A DNA stretch of 23,100 nucleotides from Paramuribaculum sp. (GTDB lineage: Bacteria; Bacteroidota; Bacteroidia; Bacteroidales; Muribaculaceae). Below are positions 1 through 7,544 of the stretch, piece by piece. The notes below the pieces were generated by a model, which was given only the letters and a program-made list of their open reading frames with translations, was not told the DNA's origin and ran no database searches. The stretch is taken from assembly GCA_029051965.1 (NCBI GenBank), contig JAIDJZ010000058.1:1-23100 (forward strand). The letters run 5' to 3'. Position numbers and translations under genes: made by a program. Numbering within the stretch: position 1 is the stretch's first letter; every line of letters starts with the position of its first letter.

Positions 1-1
1 C

Positions 2-277
2 CTTGTTCTTCAGTCACGTAGCTACGGCTACGCTCCTTCATCACAAGACAAAAATCACTCAGAGATATGCGACCCCTGCATTAACAAATATTGGGAAACC
101 GGCTCTTATGATACGTCGCTCTATGTCGACAGTGATCATGAATATGGCGATGACTGTCTTATCATGTCGGATGAGTACGGAAATGTCATGATTGTCCTGA
201 AGCGGGTGGCTGCGGGAGGCGCGTCGGGAAAGTCGAGGGCGAAGTCTAAGAGAGTGTTTGAATTTAAACCGCGTTAA
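2..277 (+). CDS. 3' end of an unrecognised gene (partial)
   Basis: The frame starting at base 2 is open from the window edge to a TAA at 275-277, giving about 91 residues. I do not recognise it. The middle reads like a real protein: a CDPC pair is followed by an acidic, tyrosine-rich stretch (DTSLYVDSDHEYGDD), a hydrophobic strand (NVMIVLKRV), and a Gly/Ser/Lys/Arg-rich tail ending FEFKPR. No ATG, GTG or TTG lies in frame before the ATG at 164, so the true start is probably upstream of the window. Two oddities lower confidence. The first 13 or so codons read through a hairpin repeat (11-40) that also occurs in non-coding DNA at 352-379. The last codons (249-268) form one arm of a perfect 20-bp inverted repeat. 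It could therefore be a remnant, or a gene whose end was altered by a repeat element. Confidence 0.4.
   Translation, partial: LVLQSRSYGYAPSSQDKNHSEICDPCINKYWETGSYDTSLYVDSDHEYGDDCLIMSDEYGNVMIVLKRVAAGGASGKSRAKSKRVFEFKPR
11..40. repeat. Hairpin repeat, copy 1
   Basis: The stem CGTAGC (17-22) pairs with GCTACG (27-32) around a TACG loop. With its closing C-G pair this is the very stable c(UACG)g tetraloop. It is flanked by CAGTC on the left and GCTCCTTC on the right. The same flanks bracket a different but equally self-complementary stem at 352-379. Confidence 0.55.
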
Positions 278-315
278 CAGTAATACGCATGAACGGCAGA
301 ACCTTCAAAATAATC

Positions 316-414
316 CTGAGGTCTTTTTTGGCGAATTCCGCCAAGTCTCATCAGTCGCATAGCCCGCTATGCTCCTTCTTCAACTCGCGGAATTCGCTCA
401 AAAAATCCTCTCAG
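316..414. repeat. Nested imperfect inverted repeat
   Basis: Arms GCGAATTCCGC (331-341) and GCGGAATTCGC (387-397) are perfect complements. Outside them a T6 run (324-329) pairs with A's at 400-405, and CTGAG (316-320) pairs with CTCAG (410-414). The transcript could fold into a long hairpin on either strand, with U-rich and A-rich segments that might serve in termination. Confidence 0.6.
352..379. repeat. Hairpin repeat, copy 2
   Basis: GCATAG (357-362) pairs with CTATGC (367-372) at the apex of the nested palindrome. CAGTC stands on the left and GCTCCTTC on the right, the same flanks as copy 1 at 11-40. The stem bases differ between the copies but remain complementary. Confidence 0.55.
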
Positions 415-445
415 CCTTAATTTGATTTAAATTCAAACACTCTCT

Positions 446-632
446 AAAAAGAAGCGTTAGAAGATTGCGACGGTCTGTTCCGGTGGGCGTGGGTGTCTGT
501 GAGGATGTCCGCGCGCTTCGGCGTGCAGTCCGGGAGGGAAGAATTGCGGTGAACTTTGCTGCGGTTGTTTTGTTTATAACCACGGAAACGAAAATAAAGG
601 AAAAATTTCGCTAATTTGTGATGAAAGTTTCA
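446..632. other. Non-coding stretch with a c(UUCG)g hairpin
   Basis: No convincing gene is present. The one structured item is a 6-bp hairpin at 511-526 (GCGCGC, loop TTCG, GCGTGC with one G-T pair), closed as the stable c(UUCG)g tetraloop in a GC-rich patch. A 61-codon frame on the minus strand (398-583) has no family resemblance and overlaps the inverted repeats, so I do not call it. Confidence 0.4.
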
Positions 633-640
633 TAATTTTG
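633..640 (+). promoter_or_regulatory. -7 promoter element upstream of the flavodiiron gene
   Basis: TAATTTTG is an exact match to the Bacteroidetes -7 consensus TAnnTTTG and lies 25 bases before the ATG at 666. No well-spaced -33 TTG stands out: a TTTG at 615-618 is only 14 bases upstream, closer than usual. Confidence 0.5.
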
Positions 641-665
641 TAGTGATAACCGGAATTCAAATTTA

Positions 666-1844
666 ATGTCCTTGCAAATTACCGATAATATTTGTTCTGT
701 GGGGATCGACGATCCTTCCGTCAGAGTGTTTGAGGCTCAGTATCCGACGCCGCATGGGATGAGCTATAATTCCTATGTGATCGCCGACCGGATGATTGCC
801 GTGATGGATTCGGTCGAGTCCGGCGGAGGCGACCGCTGGGTGGCCGACATTCTCGACGCGACAGGCGGACGTCATCCCGATTATCTGGTGGTCCATCATA
901 TGGAGCCGGATCATTCGGCGAATATCCTGACGGCACTTGGCGCTTTCCCGGCGCTGAAGATCGTCACATCGGCACCGGCGGCGAAGATGTTGCCTCAGTT
1001 TTTTCCTGACTTCGATTTCTCCGGCCGCGTGATTACGGTGAAAGAGGGCGACACTCTCGCTCTGGGCGACCACACGCTCCGGTTCTTTTCTGCGCCGATG
1101 GTCCACTGGCCCGAGGTCATCGTGAGCTATGAGGAGTCGACCCGCACTCTTTTCTCGGCCGATGCGTTCGGTAAGTTCGGGGCGATCGGTCATGACGATG
1201 ACTGGGTTTCCGAGGCGCGCCGCTATTATGTCAATATTGTCGGCCGCTACGGATCGCAGGTGGCTTCGCTGCTGAAGAAGCTCGGCGGACTCGACGTTGT
1301 CCGCATCGCTCCGCTCCACGGACCGGTGCTCGACGGAGACCTGCAGCGATATTTCGGCCTTTACGGCCTGTGGAGTTCCTACACTCCTGAGGCGGACGGC
1401 GTCCTGATCGCCTATGCGTCGATCTATGGCGGAACCGCCGAGGCGGCTCTTGAGCTGGCGGATATGCTCCGGCAGCGCGGCGTTTCGAATGTCGAGGCGA
1501 TGGATCTGACGACGTGCATGATGAGCGAGGCTGTCGCTCAGGCGTTTCGCTATTCGGCGCTTGTCCTCGCTTCTCCGACCTACGACGCAGGGCTCTTCCC
1601 TGTCATGGGCGAATTTATTCGCCATCTGGCCAAGAAGAATTTCCGGAATCGGGCCGTCGGTTATGTCGAAAACGGCTCGTGGGCCCCGATCGCGGCGCGT
1701 AAGATGTCGGAATTCATGTCGGAGCTGCCCGGAATCAGCGTAATGGAGCCTGTCGTGACAGTGCGTTCGCGTCTCAGCAGTGAGTCGCGGAGCCGACTGC
1801 AGCTTCTGGCCGAATCGATAGAGAAAACAATACAGACAAAATAA
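666..1844 (+). CDS. fprA: Flavodiiron protein (A-type flavoprotein, FprA-like)
   Basis: A cytoplasmic enzyme of 392 residues that reduces O2 to water (or NO to N2O), protecting anaerobes from oxygen. Residues 1-240 are a metallo-beta-lactamase-like domain with the whole di-iron ligand set visible: H78, E80, D82 and H83 in HMEPDH, then H147, D166 and H218 (APLHGP). Residues 246-385 are a flavodoxin domain whose FMN phosphate loop begins at ASIYGGTAEA (251-260). There is no C-terminal rubredoxin or flavin reductase domain, so this is the minimal class A form and needs a separate electron donor. The ATG at 666 follows a TAnnTTTG element at a suitable distance. Malate dehydrogenase starts 32 bases after the stop, so co-transcription is possible. 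Whether O2 or NO is the main substrate cannot be read from the sequence. Confidence 0.9.
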   Translation: MSLQITDNICSVGIDDPSVRVFEAQYPTPHGMSYNSYVIADRMIAVMDSVESGGGDRWVADILDATGGRHPDYLVVHHMEPDHSANILTALGAFPALKIVTSAPAAKMLPQFFPDFDFSGRVITVKEGDTLALGDHTLRFFSAPMVHWPEVIVSYEESTRTLFSADAFGKFGAIGHDDDWVSEARRYYVNIVGRYGSQVASLLKKLGGLDVVRIAPLHGPVLDGDLQRYFGLYGLWSSYTPEADGVLIAYASIYGGTAEAALELADMLRQRGVSNVEAMDLTTCMMSEAVAQAFRYSALVLASPTYDAGLFPVMGEFIRHLAKKNFRNRAVGYVENGSWAPIAARKMSEFMSELPGISVMEPVVTVRSRLSSESRSRLQLLAESIEKTIQTK

Positions 1845-1876
1845 TTATTAACCAAAATCCAACAAACTCAACTACT

Positions 1877-2875
1877 ATGGAATTTCTTACTGATGAAAAG
1901 CTCCTTATCGTAGGTGCGGCCGGTATGATCGGCTCTAACATGGCTCAGACAGCCATGATGATGAAACTCAGCTCCAACATCTGTCTCTACGATCCCTATG
2001 CACCCGCACTCGAAGGCGTAGCTGAAGAGATGTTTCATTGCGCGTTCGAAGGTGTCAATCTGACTTTCACCTCCGACATCAAGGAAGCATTCACCGGAGC
2101 AAAATACATTGTGTCCAGCGGTGGCGCAGCCCGTAAGGCAGGCATGACTCGTGAGGACCTCCTCAAGGGAAATGCGGAAATCGCTGAAAACTTCGGTAAG
2201 AATGTACGTGAATACTGCCCCGATGTCAAATTTGTTGTCGTTATCTTCAACCCGGCTGACATCACCGGTCTGATCACACTTCTCTACTCAGGCCTGAAAC
2301 CCTCTCAGGTTGCTACTCTTGCAGCGCTTGACTCGACCCGTCTGCGCAGCGAACTCGCTAAATACTTCCACATCTCTGCCGACAAGGTTAAGAACTGCCG
2401 TACGTTCGGCGGCCACGGCGAGCAGATGGCTGTGTTCGCTTCGACTACAACTGTCGACGGAACTCCTCTCACCGAACTCATCGGTACGGAAAAACTTCCT
2501 CTCGAAGACTGGGAAGCTCTCAAGGTGCGCGTGATCCAGGGCGGTAAGAACATCATCGACCTCCGCGGACGTTCGTCGTTCCAGAGCCCGGCCTACATCT
2601 CGATCGAGATGATCGCAGCCGCTATGGGTGGCAAACCTTTCACCTGGCCTGCCGGAACATATGTCAACGACGGTCAGTTCCAGAACATCATGATGGCGAT
2701 GGAAACAACTATCGACACAACCGGTATCCACTACAAGGAAGTTGCCGGAACAGAAGGCGAGAAAGCAGAACTCGAAAAGAGCTACAAGCATCTTTGCGAA
2801 ATGCGTCAGGAAGTCATCGATCTCGGAATCATGCCTCCTGTTGAAGACTGGAAGAAACTCAATCCCAACATGTAA
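1877..2875 (+). CDS. mdh: Malate dehydrogenase
   Basis: NAD-dependent malate dehydrogenase (malate + NAD+ to oxaloacetate + NADH), 332 residues, matching the Bacteroidales form of about 330. In fermenting Bacteroidales it usually runs reductively toward fumarate and succinate. The Rossmann glycine motif GAAGMIGS is at 13-20 and the acidic residue D39 at the end of the second strand indicates NAD rather than NADP. Substrate-binding arginines are R86 and R92 (AARKAGMTR), N125 lies in FNPAD, the Asp-Arg pair is D152/R155 (LDSTRLR), and the catalytic histidine is H180 in GGHGEQM. Codons are more biased (CTC, AAC, GGT) than in its neighbours, suggesting high expression. A strong terminator follows 26 bases after the stop. 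Confidence 0.92.
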   Translation: MEFLTDEKLLIVGAAGMIGSNMAQTAMMMKLSSNICLYDPYAPALEGVAEEMFHCAFEGVNLTFTSDIKEAFTGAKYIVSSGGAARKAGMTREDLLKGNAEIAENFGKNVREYCPDVKFVVVIFNPADITGLITLLYSGLKPSQVATLAALDSTRLRSELAKYFHISADKVKNCRTFGGHGEQMAVFASTTTVDGTPLTELIGTEKLPLEDWEALKVRVIQGGKNIIDLRGRSSFQSPAYISIEMIAAAMGGKPFTWPAGTYVNDGQFQNIMMAMETTIDTTGIHYKEVAGTEGEKAELEKSYKHLCEMRQEVIDLGIMPPVEDWKKLNPNM

Positions 2876-2901
2876 TTCCCGTCAGAAAGAGAATGATCTC
2901 T

Positions 2902-2936
2902 CAGGGTGTCCGGATTCAGCCGGACACCCTGTTTCG
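2902..2936 (+). terminator. Rho-independent terminator after mdh
   Basis: A perfect 12-bp stem (CAGGGTGTCCGG at 2902-2913 with CCGGACACCCTG at 2920-2931) with a 6-base loop runs into a short T-rich tail. It closes the fprA-mdh unit. Confidence 0.85.
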
Positions 2937-3032
2937 TTCTGCGGCTGTGGGTTCTGCGGTGCGGATGGACCGGTGGAAAAAGGTTTCTGAAACTCATTTC
3001 CGACAAAAAATCAGCAAAATAGATTGCCGGCG

Positions 3033-3063
3033 TTGGGATTTTTGAAGAAATTTAGTAACTTTG
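3033..3063 (+). promoter_or_regulatory. Promoter of the DUF177-rpmF unit
   Basis: TTG at 3033-3035, a 20-base spacer, then TAACTTTG at 3056-3063, an exact fit to the Bacteroidetes TTG-N19/21-TAnnTTTG promoter. Transcription would begin near 3070, about 20 bases before the GTG start at 3092, which supports that start. Confidence 0.75.
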
Positions 3064-3091
3064 CAGAGTTTTTTCAACCAATATTGTCCCC

Positions 3092-3688
3092 GTGGGAAAG
3101 TTTACAGACTATAAATTGCCTCTGAAAAGTCTTCCTGAAGGTGTTCATTCATTTGAGTATCACCTTGATAAGAAGTTTTTCGAAAATATGGAGAGCCCCG
3201 ACATCCATGATGCGGATCTTCATGTCGCACTCAGTGTGACATACAAGCGGGATCTTTATACTCTCGACTTTGCCATTACCGGAACGATCACTCTTATCTG
3301 CGACCGATGTCTCGACGATCTGGTCATGCCGGTCGATACAGACTATCACATCAATGTCAGATATGGAGAGGATTACAACGACGAAGCCGACGACCTTCTC
3401 GTCATTCCGGAGAGCGACAATTATCTGAATGTGGCCTATATGCTCTATGACACGGTCGCTCTGACGATACCGATCAAGCATGTCCACCCGCTCGGAAAGT
3501 GCAATCGCCAGATGAGCCAGATGCTGAAGAAACACCGCGCGCGCCCGACGGGCGAAGACGGCGATCTGGAAGACCGGCTCATTGACGAAATGGAAGTCAT
3601 GGACGATTCCGCCGACGTTTCCGAAACCCCGACCGATCCGCGCTGGGACGCCCTCAGAGGGCTCGCCTCGAATGAAATGACAGACTGA
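3092..3688 (+). CDS. DUF177 / YceD family protein (23S rRNA accumulation)
   Basis: Small protein of 198 residues of the DUF177 family, linked in other bacteria and plastids to 23S rRNA accumulation or 50S assembly and nearly always encoded just before rpmF, as here. The family's cysteine motif is C70-x-x-C73 (CDRCLDD), with C137 in HPLGKCNRQ after a conserved H-x-H pair. The C-terminal 45 residues are acidic and probably disordered. The start is a GTG; the promoter 30 bases upstream and the MGKF opening, which I recall from Bacteroidales homologues, support it. The gap to rpmF is 75 bases with no terminator, so the two are likely co-transcribed. Confidence 0.8.
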   Translation: MGKFTDYKLPLKSLPEGVHSFEYHLDKKFFENMESPDIHDADLHVALSVTYKRDLYTLDFAITGTITLICDRCLDDLVMPVDTDYHINVRYGEDYNDEADDLLVIPESDNYLNVAYMLYDTVALTIPIKHVHPLGKCNRQMSQMLKKHRARPTGEDGDLEDRLIDEMEVMDDSADVSETPTDPRWDALRGLASNEMTD

Positions 3689-3763
3689 CCTCTCCGTCCG
3701 GAGTCCGGTAGCGGAAGTCAGACAGAACAATAAAAATAATAACTCAATAATAACTAAACAACA

Positions 3764-3949
3764 ATGGCACATCCCAAACGCAAACAATCGAAGACCCGCA
3801 CTGCCAAACGTCGTACACACGACAAAGCCGTAGCTCCCACTCTGGCACTCTGCCCGAACTGCGGTGCATGGCACATCTATCACACTGTGTGTGGCGAGTG
3901 TGGCTACTATCGTGGCAAAGTCGCCATCGAAAAAGCTGAAATGGCCTAA
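3764..3949 (+). CDS. rpmF: Ribosomal protein L32
   Basis: Basic 61-residue protein of the large ribosomal subunit. The N-terminus (MAHPKRKQSKTRTAKRR) is the usual L32 opening, followed by a four-cysteine zinc ribbon, C30-C33 (CPNC) and C43-C46 (CGEC). All four zinc ligands are present, so this is the C+ form and not a zinc-free paralogue. Length is normal for the family. Confidence 0.95.
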   Translation: MAHPKRKQSKTRTAKRRTHDKAVAPTLALCPNCGAWHIYHTVCGECGYYRGKVAIEKAEMA

Positions 3950-4008
3950 ACCATCCCGGGCCCAGCGGCCTCGTCAGATGTGTTTCAACCAGTTCACAAC
4001 GATTAGCC

Positions 4009-4033
4009 GGCGGTGATTGATAAAATCGCCGCC
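4009..4033 (+). terminator. Weak hairpin between rpmF and fabH
   Basis: GGCGGTGAT (4009-4017) pairs with ATCGCCGCC (4025-4033) through 9 bp including one G-T pair. It lacks a good T-run directly downstream, so it may attenuate transcription or process the message and not fully terminate it. Confidence 0.35.
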
Positions 4034-4090
4034 AGTAATTGCATATAACGCTTCTTATTTTTTATTCAACTCTAACCCACCTTTTCAAAA

Positions 4091-5074
4091 ATGATAAATG
4101 CAAGAATTGCCGGTGTGGCTTCATACGTACCGGACGATATACTTGACAATGAGATGCTTTCGAAGATGGTCGATACGTCGGATGAATGGATCATGACACG
4201 TGTCGGCGTCAAAGAGCGTCGCATCCTCAAGAAAGAGGGTGAGGGATCCTCTTACCTCGGAATTCAGGCTGTCAACCGTCTGCTCGAGAAAACCGGAACC
4301 CGTCCGGAGGAAGTCGATCTTCTGATCTGCGCGACCTCCAATCCCGACTACCGTTTCCCCTCGACAGGGTCGATCATTGCCCACGGCTGCGGAATGACCC
4401 AGGCCTATGCCTATGACATCCAGGCCGCATGTGCCGGCTGCATCGTGGCTCTTCAGGACGGAGCCGCTTATATCAAATCGGGACTTCGCAAGAAAGTTGT
4501 TGTCGTAGCTGCCGAAATGATGTCGTCGATGGTCAACTACAATGACCGCACAACCTGTCCGCTCTTCGGCGACGGCGCTGCCGCAATGCTTCTCGAACCG
4601 ACTGAAAAGGAAGTTGGAGTTATGGACGCTGTGTTCCATGTCGACGGTGTCGGCCGTGACCACCTTCTGATGCGTGCGGGCGGCTCTGTGAAGCCCGCGT
4701 CGCACGAAACCGTTGACGCCGGCGACCATTTCGTTTATCAGGACGGTCGCTTCGTCTACAAACACGCTGTCACCGACATGCTTGAGTCGACTCTCGATAT
4801 CTGCAAGCGCAACAATCTCGACATGGAGTCGGTCGACTATCTGATTCCCCATCAGGCCAATCTCCGTATCATCGAGGCCGTTGCCCAGCGCGCAGGCATC
4901 GCTCCCGAAAAGGTGCTTGTCAACATCGAATATCGCGGCAACACTTCGGCCGCTTCGATTCCTTTGTGTATTTCTGAAAACGAAAGCCGTCTGAAACCGG
5001 GCGACAAGCTCGTTCTGACTGCCTTCGGCGCCGGATTCACATGGGGTGCGATGTACGTCATCTGGGACATCTGA
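4091..5074 (+). CDS. fabH: Beta-ketoacyl-ACP synthase III
   Basis: KAS III, 327 residues, condenses acetyl-CoA (or a branched short-chain acyl-CoA) with malonyl-ACP to start fatty-acid elongation. The thiolase-fold Cys-His-Asn triad is complete: C114 in QAACAGC, H254 in PHQANLRI and N284 in YRGNTSAAS. The C-terminal GAGFTWGA motif is also typical. In many bacteria plsX stands between rpmF and fabH; here fabH follows rpmF directly after 141 bases. Hairpins at 5095-5182 separate it from era. Bacteroidales make branched odd-chain lipids, so a branched primer is likely, but the sequence does not decide it. Confidence 0.93.
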   Translation: MINARIAGVASYVPDDILDNEMLSKMVDTSDEWIMTRVGVKERRILKKEGEGSSYLGIQAVNRLLEKTGTRPEEVDLLICATSNPDYRFPSTGSIIAHGCGMTQAYAYDIQAACAGCIVALQDGAAYIKSGLRKKVVVVAAEMMSSMVNYNDRTTCPLFGDGAAAMLLEPTEKEVGVMDAVFHVDGVGRDHLLMRAGGSVKPASHETVDAGDHFVYQDGRFVYKHAVTDMLESTLDICKRNNLDMESVDYLIPHQANLRIIEAVAQRAGIAPEKVLVNIEYRGNTSAASIPLCISENESRLKPGDKLVLTAFGAGFTWGAMYVIWDI

Positions 5075-5148
5075 CAACTCGCATGAAGCCTCTTTGCCGG
5101 CGTACGGAAATGCCGGCAGACGGGCGGTCTCTGAAAAAATAACGCGTG

Positions 5149-5182
5149 GATAGCATCTTTTAAGGTGCTATCTGTGTTTTTA
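5149..5182 (+). terminator. Terminator hairpin between fabH and era
   Basis: GATAGCA (5149-5155) pairs with TGCTATC (5166-5172), extended inward by T-G, C-G and T-A pairs, and is followed by TGTGTTTTTA. A second hairpin just upstream (TGCCGGC 5095-5101 with GCCGGCA 5112-5118) makes a tandem pair. Confidence 0.6.
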
Positions 5183-5229
5183 TTTCAGGGAGCTTTTTCC
5201 CGACAACCAAATAACCAAAATTCAATCTC

Positions 5230-6120
5230 ATGACCGAAAGCCACAAAGCCGGTTTTGTCAACATTGTCGGCAATCCGAATGTCGGAAAATCAACGCTGAT
5301 GAACGATCTCGTCGGCGAACGAATAAGCATAATAACCTCAAAGGCACAGACAACGCGCCATCGAATAATGGGCATTGTCAACGCGCCGGACTATCAGATC
5401 GTTTTTTCGGATACGCCCGGGGTGCTCAAACCGAAATATAAACTCCAGGAAAGCATGCTCGACTATTCCGAGGGTGCGCTGACCGACGCCGATGTGCTGC
5501 TTTATGTCACTGACGTTGTCGAGGATCCGACCAAAAACGCCGAATTCCTTGCGCGTGTGGCCCGTGAGACGGTTCCGGTGCTGCTCGTGATCAACAAGAT
5601 CGACCTTCTGCGCGATCAGTCGCAGCTTGAGGAGATCGTTGCTAAATGGAAAACGCTGCTTCCCGCAGCTGAAATTTTCCCGACGTCGGCGCTTGAGCAT
5701 TTCAATGTCAAGTCGATCATGGACCGTATTCTCGAGCTGCTGCCCGAGTCGGCCCCTTATTTCGGAAAGGATGCACTGACCGACAAGCCTGCAAGATTTT
5801 TCGTCACAGAGATCATCCGCGAGAAGATCCTGCTGAACTATCAGAAAGAGGTGCCCTACTCGACAGAAGTCATTGTCGAGAAGTTCGACGAGAAGGAGGG
5901 CGCGATCCATATTATGGCGGTTGTCTATGTCGAGCGCGATTCCCAGAAGGGAATTCTGATCGGCAAAGGGGGCGCTATGCTGAAGAAAGTGGGGACACAG
6001 GCCCGCAAGGATATCGAAACATTTTTCGGCAAAAGAGTCTTTCTCGAACTGTTTGTCAAAGTCGAGCCGAACTGGCGCAACCGCGAGAACAAGCTGAAAG
6101 CGTTCGGATATATAGAATAA
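5230..6120 (+). CDS. era: GTPase Era
   Basis: Ribosome-assembly GTPase of 296 residues that binds the 3' end of 16S rRNA during 30S maturation. G1 is GNPNVGKS at 14-21, switch I threonines lie at 41-42, G3 is DTPG at 61-64, G4 is NKID at 122-125 and G5 is TSAL at 152-155. The C-terminal KH RNA-binding domain carries its GxxG loop in GILIGKGG (241-248). Length is normal. The Der gene begins 25 bases after the stop, so two GTPases acting on opposite ribosomal subunits are probably made from one transcript. Confidence 0.96.
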   Translation: MTESHKAGFVNIVGNPNVGKSTLMNDLVGERISIITSKAQTTRHRIMGIVNAPDYQIVFSDTPGVLKPKYKLQESMLDYSEGALTDADVLLYVTDVVEDPTKNAEFLARVARETVPVLLVINKIDLLRDQSQLEEIVAKWKTLLPAAEIFPTSALEHFNVKSIMDRILELLPESAPYFGKDALTDKPARFFVTEIIREKILLNYQKEVPYSTEVIVEKFDEKEGAIHIMAVVYVERDSQKGILIGKGGAMLKKVGTQARKDIETFFGKRVFLELFVKVEPNWRNRENKLKAFGYIE

Positions 6121-6145
6121 AAATAACCACAGGAAATAATAGTAA

Positions 6146-7462
6146 ATGTCACAACTCGTAGCCATAGTCGGACGTCCTAATGTCGGGAAGTCCACTCTTT
6201 TCAACCGTCTCACCCGAAGCCGTACCGCAATCGTGGACGACACTGCCGGCACCACCCGCGACCGCCAATATGGACGTGTCGACTGGAACGGCCGCGATTT
6301 TTCAATCGTCGACACCGGAGGCTGGGTCGTGAATTCGGATGATATTTTCGAATCGGAAATCAACAAGCAGGTCCATCTCGCAATCGAGCAGGCCGATGTG
6401 ATTCTTTTCGTTGTCGACGCCATGAACGGTGTGACCGACCTTGACGATCACGTGGCCGAGATTCTGCGCAAATCGCGCAAGCCGGTGATCCTTGTCGCCA
6501 ATAAGGTCGACAGCTCCGACTGGCTCTACAATGTCCCCGAGTTCTATTCTCTGGGTCTTGGCGAGCCATATCCTGTTTCGGCTGTCAACGGATTCGGCAC
6601 AGGTGACCTCCTCGATGACGTTGTCAAGAAACTGCCTGAGACAGACAATGAGGAGGAGGAGCTCGACGATATCCCCAAGTTTGCGATCGTAGGCCGTCCG
6701 AATGCCGGCAAATCGTCGATCGTCAACGCTTTCATCAGCGAGGAACGGAATATCGTCACGGATATCGCCGGAACAACCCGCGACAGTATCTACACGCGCT
6801 ACAATAAGTACGGTTTCGATTTCTATCTCGTCGACACTGCCGGCATCCGTAAAAAGACAAAGGTCAATGAGGATATCGAGTATTATTCCGTGATCCGTTC
6901 GATCCGTGCGATCGAGGCGGCCGACGTCTGCATTCTGATGATCGATGCGACCCGCGGAATCGAATCGCAGGATGTCAGCATCTTTTCGCTCATCCAGCGC
7001 AACAAGAAGGGGCTTGTGGTCTGCGTCAACAAGTGGGATCTTGTCAAGGACAAATCGGAAGTGGCGATCAAGTATTTCCGCGATACAATCCGCAACCGTT
7101 TCGCTCCCTTCACTGACTTCCCGATCATTTTCGGATCGGCTCTGACGAAGCAGCGCATCTACAAAGTGCTTGAGACTGCGGTCGAGGTCTACAGAAACCG
7201 TAAGAAGACAATCCCGACCTCTCAGCTCAACACGGTTATGCTTGAGGCCATCGCGGCCTATCCGCCCCCTGCCAACAAGGGAAAATATGTCAAGATCAAG
7301 TATGTCACCATGCTCAAGGGTGCGCCGATTCCGACATTTATCTTCTTCTGCAATCTTCCGCAGTGGGTCAAGGAACCCTATCGCCGTTATCTCGAAAACA
7401 AGATCCGCGAGAACTGGGATTTCTCCGGGACGCCGATCAATGTCTACATGCGCGAGAAATAA
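6146..7462 (+). CDS. der: GTPase Der (EngA)
   Basis: Double-GTPase of 438 residues needed for 50S subunit assembly. The first G domain has GRPNVGKS at 9-16, DTGG at 56-59 and NKVD at 119-122. An acidic linker (about 166-176) joins it to the second G domain with GRPNAGKS at 183-190, DTAG at 230-233 and NKWD at 295-298. A C-terminal KH-like domain follows (about 355-438). All motifs are intact. It is the last gene of the plus-strand group, ending 20 bases before a perfect bidirectional terminator. Confidence 0.96.
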   Translation: MSQLVAIVGRPNVGKSTLFNRLTRSRTAIVDDTAGTTRDRQYGRVDWNGRDFSIVDTGGWVVNSDDIFESEINKQVHLAIEQADVILFVVDAMNGVTDLDDHVAEILRKSRKPVILVANKVDSSDWLYNVPEFYSLGLGEPYPVSAVNGFGTGDLLDDVVKKLPETDNEEEELDDIPKFAIVGRPNAGKSSIVNAFISEERNIVTDIAGTTRDSIYTRYNKYGFDFYLVDTAGIRKKTKVNEDIEYYSVIRSIRAIEAADVCILMIDATRGIESQDVSIFSLIQRNKKGLVVCVNKWDLVKDKSEVAIKYFRDTIRNRFAPFTDFPIIFGSALTKQRIYKVLETAVEVYRNRKKTIPTSQLNTVMLEAIAAYPPPANKGKYVKIKYVTMLKGAPIPTFIFFCNLPQWVKEPYRRYLENKIRENWDFSGTPINVYMREK

Positions 7463-7482
7463 TCCGGCTCATGCCGGATAGA

Positions 7483-7530
7483 AAAAGACCAGTGGCTGCA
7501 TCTTTTTTGCGATGCAGCCACTGGTCTTTT
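7483..7530. terminator. Bidirectional terminator between der and the sialidase gene
   Basis: A perfect 20-bp stem (7483-7502 with 7511-7530) encloses an 8-base loop. The arms begin with AAAA and end with TTTT, so each strand yields a GC-rich hairpin with U's on its 3' side. It serves the two convergent genes. Confidence 0.92.
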
Positions 7531-7544
7531 AGAGCCGGCCGGGA

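Larger units (their letters stand above)
249..445. repeat. 197-bp segment bounded by a perfect 20-bp inverted repeat
   Basis: Bases 249-268 and 426-445 are exact reverse complements over 20 bp (left arm AGAGAGTGTTTG...). The left arm lies inside the last codons of the partial gene. Within the segment is a second nested, imperfect inverted repeat (316-414) with an 11-bp perfect arm pair (331-341 with 387-397), a T6/A6 pairing just outside it and a central hairpin (357-372). The two palindromes are not concentric: their centres are about 17 bases apart. The ends resemble those of a small non-autonomous palindromic element, but I see no clear target-site duplication and no transposase. A large bidirectional terminator-like structure is the alternative. 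Confidence 0.55.

Noticed and set aside
398..583. 61-codon minus-strand frame upstream of fprA
   Set aside because: It has Arg/Thr-rich shadow composition, overlaps the inverted repeats and has no recognisable motif.
663..1625. 320-codon frame antisense to fprA
   Set aside because: It is His/Arg-rich with no motifs, opposite a gene with all catalytic residues; it is a by-product of GC-rich codon use.
1845..1876. Separate promoter for malate dehydrogenase in the gap after fprA
   Set aside because: The 32-base gap has no TAnnTTTG element; read-through from fprA or a promoter inside it is possible but not visible.
4121..5077. 318-codon frame antisense to fabH
   Set aside because: The plus strand encodes an intact KAS III triad; the antisense frame has no family features.
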